Shown one piece after another: positions 17,221-26,413 of a DNA stretch of 41,282 nt. The position numbers and the translations under genes are program-made. The number at the start of each line of letters is the position of its first letter. Positions within the stretch are counted from its first letter, which is position 1. Source of the stretch: Bacillota bacterium (GTDB lineage Bacteria; Bacillota; Clostridia; Lachnospirales; Lachnospiraceae). The stretch covers positions 1 through 41,282 of the forward strand of contig JAEZJW010000227.1 of assembly GCA_023415595.1 (NCBI GenBank), written 5' to 3'. The notes beneath the pieces are model-generated. The model did no database searches and had not been told where the DNA came from. It was given only the letters and a program-made list of their open reading frames with translations.

Positions 17221-17290
17221 CGTATCAATGGATGCGTTATCCGGAAGTAATAACGGAAAGAACTTAAGGATCAGGAAGGAGAAATCGGCT

Positions 17291-18388
17291 ATGATCAGAC
17301 ATTCAGATCATTTTCATGGAAGTGATTTAGAAACAATTGAGAAGGTTTACGGAATAAAGAAGGAGGACATCGTCAGCTTCTCAGCCAATGTCAACCCTCT
17401 CGGAATATCTCCGAAGCTTAAAGCCTCCCTGGCGGAGCGGATTGACGCCATCATGAGCTATCCGGACCGTGAGTACACCTCCTTAAGAAAATGCATCGCT
17501 GATTATGTAAAAGCCGAACCCGATGACATCATCGTAGGGAATGGCTCCACTGAACTGATTTCTCTGTTCATCCAGATCAGGCATCCGAAGAAAGCCCTGA
17601 TCATAGGTCCGACCTATTCGGAATACGAGCGGGAGGTGGCTTTGGGCGGAGGCAGCACTCTATATTACCGCCTGGAGGAAGAGAATCAGTTCCTTCTGGA
17701 TATTCCTTCCCTTGAGAAGGAGATGACTCCCGATGTCGATCTGTTAGCAATCTGTAATCCGAATAATCCAACCTCGTCTGCTATTACAAGGAGTGATATG
17801 CGTAAGATCCTTGATATCTGCAAGAGGAAGGGGATCTTCGTCATGGTGGATGAAACCTATGTGGAATTCGCTGAGGATGTTCAGAAGATTACCTCAGTTC
17901 CCCTGACCGGTTATTATAATAACCTTATTATTCTCCGGGGAATTTCTAAATTCTTCGCGGCACCCGGGCTCCGGTTAGGCTACGCAGTCTGTGGAAATGC
18001 GGACCTTCTTAAGGAGATGAACCAAAGGAAGAATCCCTGGACCATCAATAGTCTGGCGGCCATCGCCGGTGAAATCATGTTCACGGATGAGGGCTATATC
18101 AGGGAAACCAGAGCTCTGATCGCGAAGGAACGGAGCCGTATCTGCACTCGATTAAATTCCTGCCCGAATGTGAAGTGCTTTACCCCGACCGCCAATTTCG
18201 TACTGGTGAAGATATTAAGGGAGGATGTTACCTCCATGGATCTGTTCGAAGCAGCCATTAAGAAGGGTTTTATGATCCGTGATTGTTCCACCTTTCCCTT
18301 CCTGAATAATAAATTTATCCGTTTCTGCTTTATGATGCCCGAGCTGAATGATCAGCTGACAGAGGTTCTGCTATCCGTACTAAGATAA
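17291..18388 (+). CDS. PLP-dependent aminotransferase fold enzyme, CobD/HisC-like
   Basis: 365 residues, fold-type I, class I/II aminotransferase family. Visible: SFSANVNPLGISP (29-41), close to the CobD pattern; NPNNPT at 156-161; Asp187 in VDETYVEF, which should contact the PLP ring nitrogen; Lys220 in RGISKFFAAPGLRLGY, the Schiff-base lysine; and a C-terminal arginine in FIRFCFMMP for the substrate carboxylate or phosphate. CobD makes aminopropanol phosphate for cobalamin, HisC makes histidinol phosphate; neither pathway's other genes are in the window, so the reaction stays open. The ATG at 17291 (AAGGAG nine bases upstream) is preferred over the frame from 17228. It is divergent from DUF5717 and has its own terminator. 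Confidence 0.85.
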   Translation: MIRHSDHFHGSDLETIEKVYGIKKEDIVSFSANVNPLGISPKLKASLAERIDAIMSYPDREYTSLRKCIADYVKAEPDDIIVGNGSTELISLFIQIRHPKKALIIGPTYSEYEREVALGGGSTLYYRLEEENQFLLDIPSLEKEMTPDVDLLAICNPNNPTSSAITRSDMRKILDICKRKGIFVMVDETYVEFAEDVQKITSVPLTGYYNNLIILRGISKFFAAPGLRLGYAVCGNADLLKEMNQRKNPWTINSLAAIAGEIMFTDEGYIRETRALIAKERSRICTRLNSCPNVKCFTPTANFVLVKILREDVTSMDLFEAAIKKGFMIRDCSTFPFLNNKFIRFCFMMPELNDQLTEVLLSVLR

Positions 18389-18408
18389 TCTGTTCCTTTG
18401 ACACAGCT

Positions 18409-18460
18409 GCCGGAATGGACCTATATCCTATCTCAGATATGGTCCATTCCGGCTTTCTTT
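18409..18460 (+). terminator. Intrinsic terminator after the CobD/HisC-like gene
   Basis: GCCGGAATGGACC (18409-18421) pairs with GGTCCATTCCGGC (18441-18453), extended by TATATC/GATAT, and is followed by TTTCTTT. A very stable, textbook hairpin. Confidence 0.9.
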
Positions 18461-18534
18461 ATGCGAAGGCAAGGAAGCAATATACCTAATGCGAAATATG
18501 AAATATAAAGAAATAATAAAGTTAATAATTTGTA

Positions 18535-18562
18535 TTGACTATCCCTGTTGCTGTGATATAAT
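18535..18562 (+). promoter_or_regulatory. Promoter of the marR-ABC exporter operon
   Basis: TTGACT (18535-18540) and a perfect TATAAT (18557-18562) are separated by 16 bases. Transcription would start near 18570, inside or next to the palindromic operator. Confidence 0.75.
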
Positions 18563-18571
18563 ACAAAATCA

Positions 18572-18583
18572 TTAGGTGCCTAA
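18572..18583. promoter_or_regulatory. Probable MarR operator
   Basis: TTAGG-TG-CCTAA forms an inverted repeat ten bases after the -10 box, and a further TTTTAGG half-site appears near 18615-18621. MarR proteins commonly bind such TTAG/CTAA palindromes over their own promoter, so the adjacent regulator probably represses the operon through this site. Binding is inferred from position and symmetry. Confidence 0.6.
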
Positions 18584-18640
18584 ATAATTTATACGAGCTG
18601 ATAACCCACAGCTAATTTTAGGCGGAAGGAAAAGAGGTAT

Positions 18641-19081
18641 ATGGACAATCAAGAAATTAAACAGCTGATTAATAACTTTTCTGAGGTATTTAAATTAACT
18701 CATCAGCTATCCTATCAAAGAATGGATAAATTTAATATGTACCCAGGGCAGCCCAAGCTGCTGGCCCTACTCCGGTATCATGAGGGACTTACCCAGAAGG
18801 AGCTGGCCTGTAAGAACTTTGTAAAGCCCTCTACGATCACCGGCATGCTGAATAAGCTGGAGGCCAATGGGTATGTCAAGCGGATTCCGGATGACACAGA
18901 CAAGCGGATCATGCGGGTTTACCTGACACCGGAGGGCCGTCATCTGGCGGAACAGGGTGAGAAATTTTTAATCAGAATGACTGAGCAGATGTTTACCGGA
19001 TTTACTGAGGAAGAGCTGAAGACCTTTATCCGGTTATCGGATAAAATCAAGGAGAATCTTCAATGCAATAAACAATCCTAG
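18641..19081 (+). CDS. MarR family transcriptional regulator
   Basis: 146 residues with the MarR winged helix: GLTQKELACKNFVKPSTITGMLNKLEANGYVKRI (recognition helix region about 47-80) and the wing DDTDKRIMRVYLTPEGRHLAEQ (about 83-104). The N- and C-terminal helices form the dimer interface. It should act as a repressor of itself and of the downstream ABC exporter pair, released by a ligand that may also be an exporter substrate. GAGGT lies just before the ATG. The first exporter gene follows after 53 bases. Confidence 0.93.
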   Translation: MDNQEIKQLINNFSEVFKLTHQLSYQRMDKFNMYPGQPKLLALLRYHEGLTQKELACKNFVKPSTITGMLNKLEANGYVKRIPDDTDKRIMRVYLTPEGRHLAEQGEKFLIRMTEQMFTGFTEEELKTFIRLSDKIKENLQCNKQS

Positions 19082-19134
19082 AATCCACCGTTTTTGTAAA
19101 AACCAAACCATAAACATATAAGAAAGGAAGCAAA

Positions 19135-21381
19135 ATGCTAAAACTATTGAAGTACCTGAAAAAGTCAGCAGTCGCACTGGTATTCGTTACCATCCTGCTT
19201 ATCCTGCAGGCTTATTGCGACCTGTCATTACCTACTTACACCTCGGAGATCATCAATATCGGAATCATGAGGGGCGGTATCCCGGATGCCGTACCTAAGG
19301 TAATCCGTGCCTCCGAGATGCAGAAGCTCCTGATGTTTTCGAAGGACTCTGATCGAGAAGTAATCTTAAATCACTATACTCTCCTGGATAAATCCACGCT
19401 GGAGGAGAAGGAATATAATTCTTATCAGAAGCAATATCCCTTACTCGCTACCGAGAGTCTGTACCGTTGGAACAAAGAAGAGAAGGCTTTATTGGAGGAT
19501 CTCTTCACCTTACCTATGACAATGCTGTACGGTATGGAATATGGTGCTTCTGCATCATCCGGAAGCTCAGGCTCCTCCATGAGCTCCTTCCTTCCTCCCG
19601 AAATGGCAGGAAGCGGAACGGATATGGCTGCTGCTCTTGCTGCCATGTCACCTGAGGAAGCTTCCGCAGTGATCGAGCAGGCAAAAGCAGGTATCAGCCA
19701 GATGCCTGAAATGATGTTATCGGGGGCAGCTGCTTCCTATATCAAAGCAGAATATGGGGTGATCGGAATCGATGTCGGCAAAATGCAGACGAATTATATC
19801 CTGATGGTCGGTGCAAGGATGCTCGGTTTAGCGCTGGTTGCGATGGCCGCCTCCGTACTGGTTACTCTGTTTGCAGCCAGAATCGCTGCCAAGATGGGCC
19901 GTTACCTTCGGGGTCATGTATTTACCAAGGTCCTTTCCTTCTCAAACAAGGAGATGGACCAGTTCTCCACTGCTTCCCTGATTACCAGAAGCACCAATGA
20001 CATACAGCAGGTTCAGATGCTGATTGTTATGCTGATAAGAATTGTAATCTATGCTCCGATCCTTGCCTTTGGTGCACTCTTTCGGATCGTTCGGGTGAAT
20101 TCCTCGATGACCTGGACCCTGGGGGTTGGCGTCGGCGCTGTATTTGCACTTATTCTCAGTTTGCTGATTTTTACACTGCCGAAATTTAAAATGATGCAAA
20201 GATTAGTAGATCGGATCAATCTGGTCATGAGGGAAATACTGACCGGTCTCCCGGTCATCAGAGCCTTCAGTACCGAGAAGCATGAGAAGGAGCGTTTTGA
20301 TAAGGCCAACGTTGATCTGACGAAGAATAACCTGTTCGTAAACCGTGCCATGACCCTGATGTTTCCTGCCCTGATACTGATCATGAATCTGGTTTCCATC
20401 CTGATCATATGGGTGGGTGCCGGAAGAATCAACGACGGAAACATGCAGGTCGGTGATATGATGGCCTTCATCCAGTATACGATGCAGATCATTATGTCCT
20501 TCCTGATGCTGACCATGATCTCTGTCATGCTCCCCCGTGCAGCTGTTGCCGCAAAGCGTATTGATGAGATCCTTACTGTTGAGGAGTCCATTAAGAGCCC
20601 TGAGAAAGAAGAGCTATATGATATCAACAAAAAAGGCGTTCTGGAATTTAACAATGTGAATTTCCGTTATCCGAACGCAGAGGAGGATGTTCTGTCGGAG
20701 ATCAGCTTTACCGCAAAACCCGGTGAAACCACTGCAATCATCGGCAGTACGGGCAGCGGCAAGACTACCCTGATCAATCTAATTCCAAGATTCTATGATA
20801 TCAGCTCCGGTAATATCACGATTGATGGTGTGGATATCCGTAAGCTGAAGCTTCATACCCTTAGAAATAAACTGGGTTATGTACCGCAGAAGGGTGTCCT
20901 GTTCTCCGGTACGATAGAATCCAATATCTCCTTCGGTGTACCGAAGGCTTCCGGAGAAATAGTGGCTAAGGCTGCACGGATCGCTCAGGCCTCCGAGTTC
21001 ATCGAGGCTAAGACAGAGGGTTACAAGGAGTCCATTTCCCAGGGCGGAACGAATGTGTCCGGTGGCCAGAAGCAGAGGCTTTCCATCGCCAGAGCAATCG
21101 CGAAGAACCCGGAAATCTATATCTTTGATGACAGCTTCTCTGCCCTTGACTATAAAACTGATGCAACGCTTAGAAAGGCCTTAAAGGAAGAGCTGTCAGA
21201 AAGCACGGTTCTGATCGTGGCACAGAGAATCAGCACCATTATGCATGCAGAACAGATCCTGGTACTGGATGAGGGCAGGATCGTTGGTAAGGGAACTCAC
21301 AAGGAGCTGCTAAAGTGTTGTGAGGTTTACAGCCAAATCGCATCTTCCCAGTTATCAAAGGAGGAATTGGAATATGAGTAG
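19135..21381 (+). CDS. ABC exporter half-transporter, degenerate-site subunit (LmrC/BmrC-like)
   Basis: 748 residues: membrane domain (about 1-490) then nucleotide-binding domain with Walker A GSTGSGKTT (about 537-545), signature VSGGQKQRLS (about 641) and Walker B IYIFDDS (about 661-667). The residue after the Walker B Asp is Asp instead of the catalytic Glu, as in the BmrC/LmrC half of heterodimeric exporters. TM1 and TM2 are separated by an unusually long insertion (about 45-215) with a Ser/Gly/Met-rich stretch, predicted outside the membrane. Its gene overlaps the start of the second subunit gene, so the two are made together. The complex should pump drugs, lipids or peptides outward. Confidence 0.92.
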   Translation: MLKLLKYLKKSAVALVFVTILLILQAYCDLSLPTYTSEIINIGIMRGGIPDAVPKVIRASEMQKLLMFSKDSDREVILNHYTLLDKSTLEEKEYNSYQKQYPLLATESLYRWNKEEKALLEDLFTLPMTMLYGMEYGASASSGSSGSSMSSFLPPEMAGSGTDMAAALAAMSPEEASAVIEQAKAGISQMPEMMLSGAAASYIKAEYGVIGIDVGKMQTNYILMVGARMLGLALVAMAASVLVTLFAARIAAKMGRYLRGHVFTKVLSFSNKEMDQFSTASLITRSTNDIQQVQMLIVMLIRIVIYAPILAFGALFRIVRVNSSMTWTLGVGVGAVFALILSLLIFTLPKFKMMQRLVDRINLVMREILTGLPVIRAFSTEKHEKERFDKANVDLTKNNLFVNRAMTLMFPALILIMNLVSILIIWVGAGRINDGNMQVGDMMAFIQYTMQIIMSFLMLTMISVMLPRAAVAAKRIDEILTVEESIKSPEKEELYDINKKGVLEFNNVNFRYPNAEEDVLSEISFTAKPGETTAIIGSTGSGKTTLINLIPRFYDISSGNITIDGVDIRKLKLHTLRNKLGYVPQKGVLFSGTIESNISFGVPKASGEIVAKAARIAQASEFIEAKTEGYKESISQGGTNVSGGQKQRLSIARAIAKNPEIYIFDDSFSALDYKTDATLRKALKEELSESTVLIVAQRISTIMHAEQILVLDEGRIVGKGTHKELLKCCEVYSQIASSQLSKEELEYE

Positions 21382-23254
21382 AGATAATAATCGTAATCAG
21401 AATAATAGTATACCCCAAAGGCCACCGAGAAGAATGGGTCCCGGAGGTCCCATGGGAGGACCGATGGGACACCCCGGAGAGAAAGCGAAGGACTTCAAGG
21501 GAACGATGAAGAAGCTCTCCGGTTACCTATCAAAATACAAAATTGCCTTCCTTATGGTATTTATCTTCGCGATCGGAGGCACAGTTTTCCAGATCATCGG
21601 ACCCACGATCATGGGAGATGCAACTACAGAAATCGCAAACGGTATCATCGGTAAGATCCGCGGGGGTGATGGGATAAACTTTACCAAATTAGGAAACATC
21701 CTGTTACTGCTGATCAGTCTATATTCGATCTCCTCGGTCCTCTCCTTTGTCATGGGTTTAATCACAACAGGAATTGCCCAGAAGGTCACCTATAAATTCC
21801 GACGTGAGATCTCGGAGAAGATTCACCGCATGCCGATGAATTATTTCGATAAGATGACCCATGGTGAGATCCTGTCCAGAGTTACCAATGATTTGGATAC
21901 CCTCGGCAATAGCATGAACCAGAGTATGACACAGCTGATTACCTCTGTGGTCAGCATCATTGGTATTCTGATCATGATGTTCAGAATCAGTATCCCGATG
22001 ACTCTGTTGGCACTCATGATTGTTCCTCTCTCCGTAACCTTCATGGGCGGGGTAATCAAAAAATCCCAGAAGTATTTTAAGCAGCAGCAGGAATACTTAG
22101 GCCATGTAAACAGTCAGGTCGAGGAGGTCTTTGGCGGTCATAATATCGTCAAGGTATTTAACAAAGAAGAGGATGCAATCAAGGAATTCAATGCCAGCAA
22201 TGATAAGCTGTATGAATCAGCCTGGAAATCCCAGTTCCTGTCCGGTATGATGCATCCGGTCATGCAGTTCGTCGGTAATCTCGGTTATGTGGGTGTTGCG
22301 ATCCTTGGCGGATATCTGACCGTTCAGGGTAAAATTGAAATCGGACAGATCCAGTCCTTCTTCCAATATATCCGTAACTTTACGATGCCAATCACCCAGC
22401 TGTCCCAGGTAGCTAACATGTTCCAGTCGACAGCTGCAGCTGCGGAACGGGTCTTTGAGTTCCTGGATTCCGAAGAGGAGCTGCCTACCACCGATCAGCC
22501 GATGTCCATCGAAGGGCTGAAGGGTGAGGTGGAATTTAAGCATGTACAATTTGGTTATTCACCGGAGAAAATTATCATCAATGACTTCAGCGCTAAGATC
22601 GCTGATGGTCAGAAGATTGCCATTGTAGGACCGACCGGTGCCGGCAAGACAACGATGGTTAAGCTGTTAATGCGCTTCTATGATGTCAACAGCGGTGAGA
22701 TTCTGGTGGACGGACATAATGTCAACCATTTTGACCGCAGTGAATTAAGAAAGATGTTCGGTATGGTTCTTCAGGATACCTGGCTGTTCAATGGAACGAT
22801 TATGGAGAATATCCGCTACAGTAAGCTGGATGCCACCGATGAGGAGGTCATCCGTGCAGCGAAGGCTGCCCATGTCCATCATTTCATCAGTACACTGCCC
22901 GATGGCTATAAGATGGTACTGAATGAAGAGGCCAGCAATGTATCACAGGGCCAGAAACAGCTGTTAACGATTGCCCGTGCCATCCTGGCTGATCCGAAGA
23001 TCCTGATATTAGATGAAGCAACCAGCTCCGTCGATACCAGAACTGAGATCCAGATTCAGAAGGCCATGGATAACCTGATGAAGGGCAGGACCAGCTTTAT
23101 CATCGCCCACCGTCTCTCCACTATTCGTGATGCGGATCTGATCCTGGTCATGAATGACGGTGATATCGTTGAGCAGGGTAATCACGAGGACCTGCTGGCG
23201 AAGGGCGGCTTCTATGCGAAGCTGTATAATTCCCAGTTCGAGCAGACTGCGTAA
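21374..23254 (+). CDS. ABC exporter half-transporter, catalytic-site subunit (LmrD/BmrD-like)
   Basis: 626 residues. A charged N-terminus with repeated Gly-Pro-Met units (about 20-35) precedes six membrane helices and a nucleotide-binding domain with Walker A GPTGAGKTT (about 418), signature VSQGQKQLLT (about 521) and Walker B LILDEATSSVD with an intact catalytic Glu (about 546). The signature deviates from LSGGQ, which pairs logically with the Asp-containing Walker B of the partner: one site is degenerate and one is active. The ATG at 21374 overlaps the upstream stop codon by a few bases, and GGAGG lies nine bases before it; the longer frame from 21320 is an overlap artefact. Confidence 0.93.
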   Translation: MSRDNNRNQNNSIPQRPPRRMGPGGPMGGPMGHPGEKAKDFKGTMKKLSGYLSKYKIAFLMVFIFAIGGTVFQIIGPTIMGDATTEIANGIIGKIRGGDGINFTKLGNILLLLISLYSISSVLSFVMGLITTGIAQKVTYKFRREISEKIHRMPMNYFDKMTHGEILSRVTNDLDTLGNSMNQSMTQLITSVVSIIGILIMMFRISIPMTLLALMIVPLSVTFMGGVIKKSQKYFKQQQEYLGHVNSQVEEVFGGHNIVKVFNKEEDAIKEFNASNDKLYESAWKSQFLSGMMHPVMQFVGNLGYVGVAILGGYLTVQGKIEIGQIQSFFQYIRNFTMPITQLSQVANMFQSTAAAAERVFEFLDSEEELPTTDQPMSIEGLKGEVEFKHVQFGYSPEKIIINDFSAKIADGQKIAIVGPTGAGKTTMVKLLMRFYDVNSGEILVDGHNVNHFDRSELRKMFGMVLQDTWLFNGTIMENIRYSKLDATDEEVIRAAKAAHVHHFISTLPDGYKMVLNEEASNVSQGQKQLLTIARAILADPKILILDEATSSVDTRTEIQIQKAMDNLMKGRTSFIIAHRLSTIRDADLILVMNDGDIVEQGNHEDLLAKGGFYAKLYNSQFEQTA

Positions 23255-23351
23255 TTGTCCGCACGGGGTAATGATCAGAACAACTCCACTCAGCAATAGG
23301 AAAGCGGCGTAAGAAACAGTATAGTTAAATAAGTACCTCAAGGAGGAAGCC

Positions 23352-23609
23352 ATGGAAAAAGGAAAACGTTATTTAGGAATTAAGCTGTCTGAGGAAGAGA
23401 AGAAAAAGATGCTAGAGGATATTGTATACTACTTCGAAACCGAACGGGATGAGAGGCTGGGTATCCTTGCATCAGAAAATATTCTGGACTTTTTTATGGA
23501 CACCTTGGGGACTTATATTTACAATAAGGCTTTGGATGATAGTAAGCTTTGGTATGGACGCAGGATGGAAGATGTGGAAGCTGATTTTTATACCCTGTAC
23601 AAATCCTGA
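23352..23609 (+). CDS. DUF2164 family protein
   Basis: 85 residues, matching DUF2164 in length and pattern: IKLSEEEKKKMLEDIVYYFETERDERLGILASENILDFF, then LGTYIYNKALDDSKLW. The family is small, alpha-helical and of unknown function. AAGGAGG lies seven bases before the ATG. It follows the exporter by 97 bases and may be read from the same transcript, since no terminator is seen in between. Confidence 0.88.
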   Translation: MEKGKRYLGIKLSEEEKKKMLEDIVYYFETERDERLGILASENILDFFMDTLGTYIYNKALDDSKLWYGRRMEDVEADFYTLYKS

Positions 23610-23713
23610 GTCATGAATAATCTGCCTGATGGCAGATAAAGCTAAAGCTGCCGGCAATATTTTGCATAGAAAAAGAAACGGTCGTTCAAAGATATCGGAA
23701 AGGAGTCCTATAT

Positions 23714-23980
23714 ATGGGCAAGAGCTACGAATTTGAAGCCGAGATTAAGAAGGTTCCGGATATTGACGGTGCCTATGTGGAAATCCCCTTCGACGTGAAG
23801 GCGGAGTTTGGAAAGGGACGCGTCCCTGTAAATGCAACCTTTGACGGTGAACCTTATGAGGGCAGCTTAGTAAAGATGAAGACTCCCTGTCATATCCTGG
23901 GCCTCCGCAAGGACATCAGAGCAAAGATCGGGAAACAGCCCGGTGATATGGTGAAGGTAACCTTAGAGGAAAGGCTGTAA
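23714..23980 (+). CDS. DUF1905 domain protein
   Basis: 88 residues, a beta-barrel-type DUF1905 domain: YEFEAEIKKVPDIDGAYVEIPFDV, FGKGRVPVNATFDGEPYEGSL, GLRKDIRAKIGKQPGDMVKVTLEERL. Such domains often stand alone or are fused to YdeI-like domains; function is unknown. AAAGGAG precedes the ATG. It is 104 bases after DUF2164 and is followed by a hairpin that separates it from the convergent ABC-F gene. Confidence 0.88.
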   Translation: MGKSYEFEAEIKKVPDIDGAYVEIPFDVKAEFGKGRVPVNATFDGEPYEGSLVKMKTPCHILGLRKDIRAKIGKQPGDMVKVTLEERL

Positions 23981-24033
23981 TTTCATTCTGCGCTACACAT
24001 ATCTAATGTTACAGATCAAAATATATAAAATGA

Positions 24034-24091
24034 ATTGAAATGGAGCTTTGGCTTTCCGCACAACTGCGGAGATTCAAGGCTCCATTCAATT
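24034..24091. terminator. Probable bidirectional terminator between DUF1905 and the ABC-F gene
   Basis: AATTGAAATGGAGC...TTTG pairs with CAAGGCTCCATTCAATT, and inside it CCGCA/TGCGG forms a second stem. T-rich and A-rich tracts flank it on both sides. It lies between two convergent genes, so it could serve both strands. Confidence 0.6.
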
Positions 24092-24205
24092 ATTTCAGCT
24101 ATTAAGTTACATTCTGATACATTACATCTGCTTAAGGTCAATCTGCTATCTTGCTTAAGCAATCTTTGGATACTTTCTTTTACTACTTGCCCTTACTAGA
24201 TGGCT

Positions 24206-26032
24206 TTACTTATTTGCCTTTGTTGCCTCGATTTGCTCTGCCAGATCATTCAGATATACCCAACGTTCCATCTTCTCCTCCAACTGCTGTACCAGCTTAC
24301 CCTTCAGGACCATAAGCTCATTCAGCTTGGAATATTCCGTTGCTGCCTTCTCTATCTTCTGCTCTGTCTCGTCTATCTCCTGCTCTAGCTTAGCAATATC
24401 CTCGTCGATGGTTTCATATTCCTTCTGTTCCTGATAGGAGAATTTCAGCTTGTTGCTCTTTTGCTTCCAGGCTGCTGCAGCGGTACTTTCTGATTCCCGG
24501 GAGGCTCTCCTTGAAGCCGGAACTTCCTTGGCTGATTCCTCCTCCTGCAGGCTCTTAGCAAATTTGTAATCCGAGAAGTTACCCTCATACTGCCTGATTA
24601 ATCCGTCACCCTCAAAGGAGAAGATCCGGGTCGCTAACTTATCCAGGAAGTAACGGTCATGGGAAACTGTTACCACAATTCCTGCAAACCGGGTCAGATA
24701 ATCCTCTAAGATCGTCAGGGTCTGGATATCCAGATCATTGGTCGGTTCATCGAGTACCAGAATATTCGGCGCCTCCATCAGAACCTTCAAAAGATACAGC
24801 CTTCTCTTCTCACCACCGGACAGCTTGGAAATCAGGGAATATTGCATGGAGCCGGTGAACAGGAAGTTCTCGCACATCTGGGAGGCTGTCACCGTTCCCT
24901 CCGAGGTCTGGATATACTCCGCTGTATCCCGGATATAATCAATTACCCTGAGACTTTCGTCCATATATTCGTTTTCCTGGGAGAAATACCCGAGCTTAAT
25001 CGTCGTGCCCATCTCCACAGTGCCTGCATCGGGCATCAGCTTACCGGTCAGGATATTAAGGAGGGTGGACTTACCGCAGCCATTGGGTCCGATGATTCCG
25101 ATCCGGTCTCCCGGAAGGAGGATATAGGTGAAATCTCGGATTAATGTCCTATCCCCATAAGCTTTACTGATACCATTCAGCTCTACTGTCTTCTTCCCAA
25201 GTCTTGAGGATAATGCGTTGATTTCCACCTTACCGTCCGCTTCGAGTACCTTCCGGTCCCTTAGCTCCTCAAATCTCTGGATATGAGCCTTCTGCTTCGT
25301 GGATCTGGCTCTGGCTCCTCTCTGCATCCATTCCAGTTCCATACGGAATAAGCTCTTCGCTTTCCGTTCCGTAGCTGCCACCATATCCTCCCGCTCTGCC
25401 TTCAGCTCCAGGAATTTGGAGTAGTTTGCGGTATAGGTATAGATACTTCCACGGTCAATCTCAATAATCTTATTCGTAACTTTATCTAAGAAATACCGGT
25501 CATGGGTAATCATGATATAGGCACCACGATACTTATTCAGATATTCCTCGAGCCATTCCGCCATCTCACTGTCCAGATGGTTTGTGGGCTCATCCAATAC
25601 CAGAATCTCTGCAGGAGTCAGCAGAGTGCGGACCAGGGCAGCCCTCTTCTTCTGCCCGCCGGATAAAATCATCGGGGAAGCGCTCGTATCAACAATCCCC
25701 AACTTCACCAGCATGGCATGAGCTTCTCCCTCCAGATTGCGGTATTCCTCCTCAGCCTTCTGATTCAGTACCACATTCTGCAGAATGGAGAGCTTATCAT
25801 CGAAGACAGGAGCCTGCGGCAGATAAGCAATCCTGACCTTCTTACCACGGGTCAGTGTTCCGGTATCAGGCTCTTCGAGCCCTGCAATTATTTTCAGCAG
25901 CGTGGATTTGCCGGTGCCGTTAATTCCAATCACACCGATTCTGTCGCCCTCATTGATACCTAGACTCACCTGGTCAAACAGCATGCGTTCCGTATAGCTT
26001 TTGCTCATGTTCTCTATGGTTAATAAATTCAT
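24206..26032 (-). CDS. ABC-F family ATPase (Uup/YfmR type)
   Basis: 608 residues with two ATP-binding cassettes and no membrane helix. Domain 1: Walker A GINGTGKST (about 36-44), LSGGQKKRAA, LVLDEPTNHLD. The interdomain linker has WMQRGARARSTKQKAHI, the tRNA-interacting motif typical of Uup-like ABC-F proteins. Domain 2: GPNGCGKST, LSGGEKRRLYLL, LVLDEPTNDLD. A C-terminal coiled coil (about 545-600) matches the Uup DNA/RNA-binding tail. ABC-F proteins act on the ribosome, relieving stalls or modulating the P-site tRNA; a resistance role is less likely with this domain layout. Confidence 0.93.
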   Translation of the reverse strand: MNLLTIENMSKSYTERMLFDQVSLGINEGDRIGVIGINGTGKSTLLKIIAGLEEPDTGTLTRGKKVRIAYLPQAPVFDDKLSILQNVVLNQKAEEEYRNLEGEAHAMLVKLGIVDTSASPMILSGGQKKRAALVRTLLTPAEILVLDEPTNHLDSEMAEWLEEYLNKYRGAYIMITHDRYFLDKVTNKIIEIDRGSIYTYTANYSKFLELKAEREDMVAATERKAKSLFRMELEWMQRGARARSTKQKAHIQRFEELRDRKVLEADGKVEINALSSRLGKKTVELNGISKAYGDRTLIRDFTYILLPGDRIGIIGPNGCGKSTLLNILTGKLMPDAGTVEMGTTIKLGYFSQENEYMDESLRVIDYIRDTAEYIQTSEGTVTASQMCENFLFTGSMQYSLISKLSGGEKRRLYLLKVLMEAPNILVLDEPTNDLDIQTLTILEDYLTRFAGIVVTVSHDRYFLDKLATRIFSFEGDGLIRQYEGNFSDYKFAKSLQEEESAKEVPASRRASRESESTAAAAWKQKSNKLKFSYQEQKEYETIDEDIAKLEQEIDETEQKIEKAATEYSKLNELMVLKGKLVQQLEEKMERWVYLNDLAEQIEATKANK

Positions 26033-26342
26033 CGTATCCCGAACCTTTCTATGTGCATCGCACTCTATCCCATTATCCCAATCGCTGCATAACGGATTGA
26101 TTACGAGTACCAGCCAGACAAATTGCCCGTTTATCGTACCATAATCACATAAAAAAGTCTATATGGTTTCCCAGTCCATAATTTTTTAGTATCCCTGTCC
26201 TTAATTTTTCTAGTACATCTGTTTATCTCCTTCCGGTGTTCTTATCCTGCTCCTTCCTATGCATCTATTCCATAAAGCTTCGGCCTTCGCCAGTCCAGTA
26301 TATTCTTACATTAAAAACCAAACCCGTATAATTTAGTTGCCC

Positions 26343-26371
26343 TTGACTCCCTTTCTATATAGAAATATAAT
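26343..26371 (+). promoter_or_regulatory. Near-consensus promoter of the GH27 gene
   Basis: TTGACT (26343-26348), a 17-base spacer, then perfect TATAAT (26366-26371), 43 bases before the start codon. In the rest of the 381-base gap 26033-26413 I see AT-rich DNA that must hold the ABC-F promoter on the minus strand, and no gene or clear operator. Confidence 0.85.
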
Positions 26372-26413
26372 CAAACTAATTACTTTATCACATCAATACT
26401 ACACGGAGGAAAT

